The position numbers and the translations under genes are program-made. Of a stretch of 64,000 bases of DNA, positions 59,923 through 64,000 are shown in pieces. Numbering within the stretch: the first letter of the stretch is position 1; each line of letters starts with the position of its first letter. Below the pieces are notes generated by a model. That model worked only from the letters and a program-made list of their open reading frames with translations. It had not been told where the DNA came from and did no database searches. Source of the stretch: Sphingomonas sp. (GTDB taxonomy: Bacteria > Pseudomonadota > Alphaproteobacteria > Sphingomonadales > Sphingomonadaceae); NCBI RefSeq assembly GCF_017745215.1, contig NZ_JAGHZV010000018.1:1-64000 (forward strand), read 5' to 3'.

Positions 59923-60794
59923 CCAGCGAGCGTTGGCCGGATTTCGTGATCATCGGCGCGATGAAATGCGCCACCAGCACGCTGCACGTCCAGCTTGCCG
60001 CGCAACCCGGCTTCTGGATGTCGAACCCCAAGGAGCCCAACTTCTTCAGCGATCCCGAGCAATGGGCGAAGGGGCTCGACTGGTACAAGGGCCTGTTCGC
60101 CGGGGCGGGCGCGGTCGACCTCTGTGGCGAATCGAGCACGCACTATACGAAACTGCCGGACCTGCCCGACGCGCTGCCGCGCGTTGCCGAGTATCTGCCC
60201 GACGCGCGCTTCATCTATGTGATGCGCCATCCGATCGACCGGCTGGTGTCGCACTTCATCCACGGCTGGTCGAAGCGCGACATGGATGGGCCGATCGAGG
60301 ATGCGGTGAAGCGCCATCCCGCGCTGGTCGACTATGGCCGCTATGCGATGCAGATCACGCCCTGGATCGAGCGCTTCGGGCAGGACAAGGTGCTGCCGGT
60401 GTTCTTCGAGCGGCTGACCGCGCATCCGCAGGCCGAGTTCGAGCGGATCTGCGCCTTCCTCGGCTATGCGGGCGCGCCCGTGTGGCGGCCCGACCTTCGC
60501 GACAATGTCTCCGAGCAGCGGATGCGCTCGAGCCCGCTGCGCGACGCGATCGTGAAGAACCCGCTCGCGACGTTCCTGCGCCGCACCTTCGTGCCGCAGG
60601 CGATGCGCGACAGGATCAAGTCGCAATGGCAGATGCGCGAGCGCCCCGAACTGAGCGCCGAAGCGCGCGCCGGCCTCGAGACGCTGTTCGATCCCGACCT
60701 GGCGCGGCTCGGCGCGATGCTCGGCACCCCGCTCAGCTGCGCGACCTTCAAGGAAACGGTCCGCGCCCGCTCGCTGGAGTGGGCGCGGAACTGA
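59919..60794 (+). CDS. PAPS-dependent sulfotransferase
   Basis: FVIIGAMKCATSTLHVQL (5'-phosphosulfate loop); FIYVMRHPIDRLVSHFIHGW (3'-phosphate motif); GTG start overlapping the GT2 stop. Confidence 0.9.
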   Translation: MTSERWPDFVIIGAMKCATSTLHVQLAAQPGFWMSNPKEPNFFSDPEQWAKGLDWYKGLFAGAGAVDLCGESSTHYTKLPDLPDALPRVAEYLPDARFIYVMRHPIDRLVSHFIHGWSKRDMDGPIEDAVKRHPALVDYGRYAMQITPWIERFGQDKVLPVFFERLTAHPQAEFERICAFLGYAGAPVWRPDLRDNVSEQRMRSSPLRDAIVKNPLATFLRRTFVPQAMRDRIKSQWQMRERPELSAEARAGLETLFDPDLARLGAMLGTPLSCATFKETVRARSLEWARN

Positions 60795-60803
60795 GCGGAA
60801 GCC

Positions 60804-62336
60804 TCAAGCCGTACCCGTCGGCCGCCGCGCCATTACCAGCTGCCGCCTGGGGCGCGGCGCAGCCTTGGGCCTGGCGGTTGCCACCCGCTTCGATGCAGGG
60901 TCCGACACCCAGCGCGCGGCGGCGAGCACGAGCATCAGCAGCATCGGCATGCGATCGATGTAGCTCATGAAGGAGAGCTGGACGATCACGGCAATCAGCC
61001 CGGCCACCGCAAAGGCCCATAGCGACGGGTCCTCGGTCTTCTTGGGCCTCGACTTCAGCAGGTTCCGGATCACCGCGAGCAGCGCCGCCAGGATCACGCC
61101 CAGGCCTGCGATGCCCGAGACGAGGTAGATCAGCAGATAGGTGTTCACCAAGTCGATGAGGCCGCCGTTCTCCTCGATGTCGGACATGTCGTCGAGGTTC
61201 TTCTTCAGGCTCGCGCCAAACCAGCGGTGCTTCGCACCTTCCTCGAGCCCGCGCTTGAGCAGCACTTCGCGATAGTCGAGGTACTTCACGCCGCCGCGCG
61301 TCTCCCCCGCGTTCAAGCCGATGAACGAGCTGGCGAACAGCGATTGCGACGCCGCGACCACGGCCAGTCCGCCCATCAGTCCCACGCCGACCGCGACGAA
61401 GACCGCGATCTTCGCGCGGCGCTGCGCCACGAGCAGCACGAGCAGCCCGAGCACGATCGCGACGAGGTTGCCGCGCGACTGGCAGGCGAGCACGCCGACC
61501 ACCAGCGCGCCCATGATGCCCAGCCATACCAGCTCGGACTTGAACGCGCGCCGCGAGATCGCCGCGGCGAGGAAGGCGATGGTGAGGTAGCAGGCAAGCA
61601 TCAGCGGCCCGCTCATCGTCGTCGAGGCGCGGAGCATGCCGCCGCGGACCATGAGGTTGTGCGACTGCATCGACCCCATCATGATCTGCCGCTTCATCAG
61701 GTCGAACACCGCCCAGCCCGACTTGGCCTCATAGACCGCATAGACCGAGAGGATCACGCCCGAGACGACGAGCGCGGCGAGCACCATGCGGAAATCGACC
61801 GCGCGCATCAGATTCTTGCGCAGCACGAAATAGGAGAGGACGACGAGCAGCTCGCTCACGCCCGCTCGCAGGAACTCGCTGACCGGCAGGCCGCGATTCT
61901 CGCCGATCCAGAAGGGGATCAGCATCGAAAGCACCAGCAGATCCTCGGCGCGCGGCTTCCATCCCGGCCCGCGCGACGCTCGGTAGCGCACGAACATGCA
62001 GAGGATCATGCCGATGTTCAGCGCGTCGATCGTGTCGACCTTGAACAGATAGGAGCCGCCCGCGGTGATGTGCCATTGGAGCGGCGGCAGCAGCCCGACG
62101 AAGAGGACGTATCGGCACAGCGCATCGGTGACGTTGGTCACGCTCGCCACGAATACGATGATCACCGCGAAGAAGAACAGCGGTGGCATCGGCGTGAGCG
62201 CCGCCGTCGCGAGCAGCACGAGGTACGAGAGCGCGAAGATCGGCCCGATGTACTTCCTCAGCTCATTTCCGGAGAACAGGTAAAGCGGAATATAGGCGAT
62301 GAAGAACAGGATATAGATGAATATCAGTGGCTTGAT
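60804..62336 (-). CDS. O-antigen ligase/polymerase-like membrane protein
   Basis: Multi-TM protein; first canonical start is GTG at 62219, but the frame stays open upstream with a TM segment (IIKPLIFIYILFFIAYIPLYLFSG); proposed ATC start at 62336. Confidence 0.75.
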   Translation of the reverse strand: MKPLIFIYILFFIAYIPLYLFSGNELRKYIGPIFALSYLVLLATAALTPMPPLFFFAVIIVFVASVTNVTDALCRYVLFVGLLPPLQWHITAGGSYLFKVDTIDALNIGMILCMFVRYRASRGPGWKPRAEDLLVLSMLIPFWIGENRGLPVSEFLRAGVSELLVVLSYFVLRKNLMRAVDFRMVLAALVVSGVILSVYAVYEAKSGWAVFDLMKRQIMMGSMQSHNLMVRGGMLRASTTMSGPLMLACYLTIAFLAAAISRRAFKSELVWLGIMGALVVGVLACQSRGNLVAIVLGLLVLLVAQRRAKIAVFVAVGVGLMGGLAVVAASQSLFASSFIGLNAGETRGGVKYLDYREVLLKRGLEEGAKHRWFGASLKKNLDDMSDIEENGGLIDLVNTYLLIYLVSGIAGLGVILAALLAVIRNLLKSRPKKTEDPSLWAFAVAGLIAVIVQLSFMSYIDRMPMLLMLVLAAARWVSDPASKRVATARPKAAPRPRRQLVMARRPTGTA

Positions 62337-62640
62337 GATAGCCTCCGTCGGTACTTCACGACACGCCCTGCGCCCGGACCGTCACTTCCCGAACCGGCCG
62401 TGCGACGAGCACGGCCCTGCGGCGCGGGAAGGTGGGCAGCTCCGGTGCGCAATGTCCCCCTTGAGTCGAAGCGAACGCCTAAGTGTAGCGCGGCGCGGGG
62501 TCAACGCAATGCGCGGCCCGCTGCCCCATCTGCCCCGCGACGAGGCAGATTTTGCATCGCAGCAGATTTTGACGCATTGCTGACAAAGTATCGGCGCACA
62601 GCAATCTCGGTTGCCTCCGGCGCGTTTGGGTTTTCCGGCC

Positions 62641-64000
62641 ATGACGATTATACTGCCAGTATCGAGGCGGGGGCTGATCATCGGAGGCGCCGCGGGGGTC
62701 GCGGGCGTCGCCGCCTATCTCGCGCTGCCGATGCGCGGCGGCTCGGTCCAGGCCCAGCCCACACCGACGCTCGCCGATACGATCCTGCTTCGCGAGGCGC
62801 AGGACATCCGCGACGACCGCATCGGCTCCGGCATCTCGCCCGACGGCCGCGCGAAGCTGCCGCTCGGCCCGCACGGCAAGCGCTTCTGGCTCGACACGCA
62901 GAACGGCAACGACCACGCCAAGGGCAACAGCCCCGACGCTGCCTTCCGCACCGAGGCCAAGGCCTATGAACATTGGGGCGCCGGCGACCAGTTGATGATC
63001 GCGAGCGGATCGACGCTCACCACCCCGGCGCCCGACCTGCGCACGCTCGCGGCGTTCGACCGGCGCTTCCCCACCGTGATCCAGAGCTACGACCGCCGCC
63101 GCCCGGCCGACGAGAGCGGCCATGGCCTGCTCGCCAACCAGGTCGCCTATCGCGGCGAGAAGCCGATGGTCGGCGCCAACATGAAGTCCGACGGCAACCG
63201 CAACTTCGCGATCCGCGGCATCACCTTCGACCATGTCCAGACGCTCCAGCATCTCAAATACGGCTTCCACGTCGGGATCGACTGGCTGCTGGTCGAGCAA
63301 TGCGCCTTCCTCGCCGCGAGCCTGACGCTCAATGCGCTGCGGCCGTGCGAGGGCCACATCATCCGGCAGTGCGCCTTCTTCGGCCAATGGGACCCGAGCG
63401 AGCGGCCGCAGGGGATCTTCACCAAGAAGGTCACGGGCACGACGATCGAGGACTGTGTCTTCTTCCACTGCGGCTGGCGCGACGGGCTCGAGCGCTCGGC
63501 GGCGAAGGAGCTGGGCGGGCCGACGATCTTCAACCACGGCCTCTATTGCGCGGTCGAATCGTCGGGGATGCTGCGCCGCTCGGTGTTCCTCTCGCCCTCG
63601 AGCCACGGCGCGCAGCTGCGCGGCGACTGGGCGAGCCACGACAATATCTTCATCGATTGCCCGCTCGCGCTCCAGCACGGCGGCGGGCGGCGCTATGCGC
63701 AGGAAGCGCCGAACGGCGTGACCGCGCATTGCTATCGCAACATCGTCACCGTCGCCGAGGACATCACGCCTTCGCTGCCGCGCGGCTTCGGCATCGAAGT
63801 GCTCAACACCAGGCCCGGCAGCCTGGTCGAGCAATGCCTCGTCGTCGGCCCCGGTACCCAGGTCTCCAAGCCGCGCAACGCCTTCGCCGCCTCGGCGCTG
63901 CCCGGGCCCGAATATGAGCCCAACCCGACGATCATCCAGTTCGCGCGCAACACCAATGCCTGGTCGAACCGCAAGATCACCCAGTCGCCCGGCGGCGACA
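62641..64000 (+). CDS. Tat-signal right-handed parallel beta-helix protein, truncated by window end
   Basis: Own translation: MTIILPVSRRGLIIGGAAGVAGVAAYLALP...FWLDTQNGNDHAKGNSPDAAFRT...NFAIRGITFDHVQ...; no stop in window, absent from ORF track. Confidence 0.8.
   Translation, partial: MTIILPVSRRGLIIGGAAGVAGVAAYLALPMRGGSVQAQPTPTLADTILLREAQDIRDDRIGSGISPDGRAKLPLGPHGKRFWLDTQNGNDHAKGNSPDAAFRTEAKAYEHWGAGDQLMIASGSTLTTPAPDLRTLAAFDRRFPTVIQSYDRRRPADESGHGLLANQVAYRGEKPMVGANMKSDGNRNFAIRGITFDHVQTLQHLKYGFHVGIDWLLVEQCAFLAASLTLNALRPCEGHIIRQCAFFGQWDPSERPQGIFTKKVTGTTIEDCVFFHCGWRDGLERSAAKELGGPTIFNHGLYCAVESSGMLRRSVFLSPSSHGAQLRGDWASHDNIFIDCPLALQHGGGRRYAQEAPNGVTAHCYRNIVTVAEDITPSLPRGFGIEVLNTRPGSLVEQCLVVGPGTQVSKPRNAFAASALPGPEYEPNPTIIQFARNTNAWSNRKITQSPGGD

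Overview
High-GC alphaproteobacterial chromosome segment, Sphingomonas-like by gene content and repeat style. It is mostly ordinary housekeeping sequence: queA/tgt/queG, recN, bamD, crcB, an RluC-type synthase, ATP12, gmk, fumC, sspB, and a his run hisB-H-A-F-E. Two accessory modules stand out. One is a xylan/aldonate module (about 42.7-47.6 kb: SMP-30 lactonase, GntP permease, Tat Gfo/Idh oxidoreductase, divergent GH10 xylanase) with a TGTTAGCGCTACCA LacI-type operator candidate. The other is an exopolysaccharide locus (about 51.5-64 kb: Ugd, uronate epimerase, XrtV-type accessory protein, polyprenyl sugar-phosphate transferase, GT2, PAPS-type sulfotransferase, Wzy/ligase-like protein, Tat beta-helix protein running off the window). 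A yybP-ykoY Mn riboswitch candidate precedes a TMEM165/GDT1 gene. The least ordinary signal is in the intergenic DNA, where four structured dispersed repeat families occur. Family A is a cloverleaf-like palindrome, including an 81-bp perfect inverted repeat at the window start. Family B has six ~84-bp elements with an oriented core. Family C has three modular elements with covarying hairpins, one of which pairs with the hisA Shine-Dalgarno. Family D is a ~165-bp unit found in two tail-to-tail gene junctions. No tRNA/rRNA, CRISPR, transposase, integrase or recognised defence system was seen. Product calls come from reading translations, without database searches.
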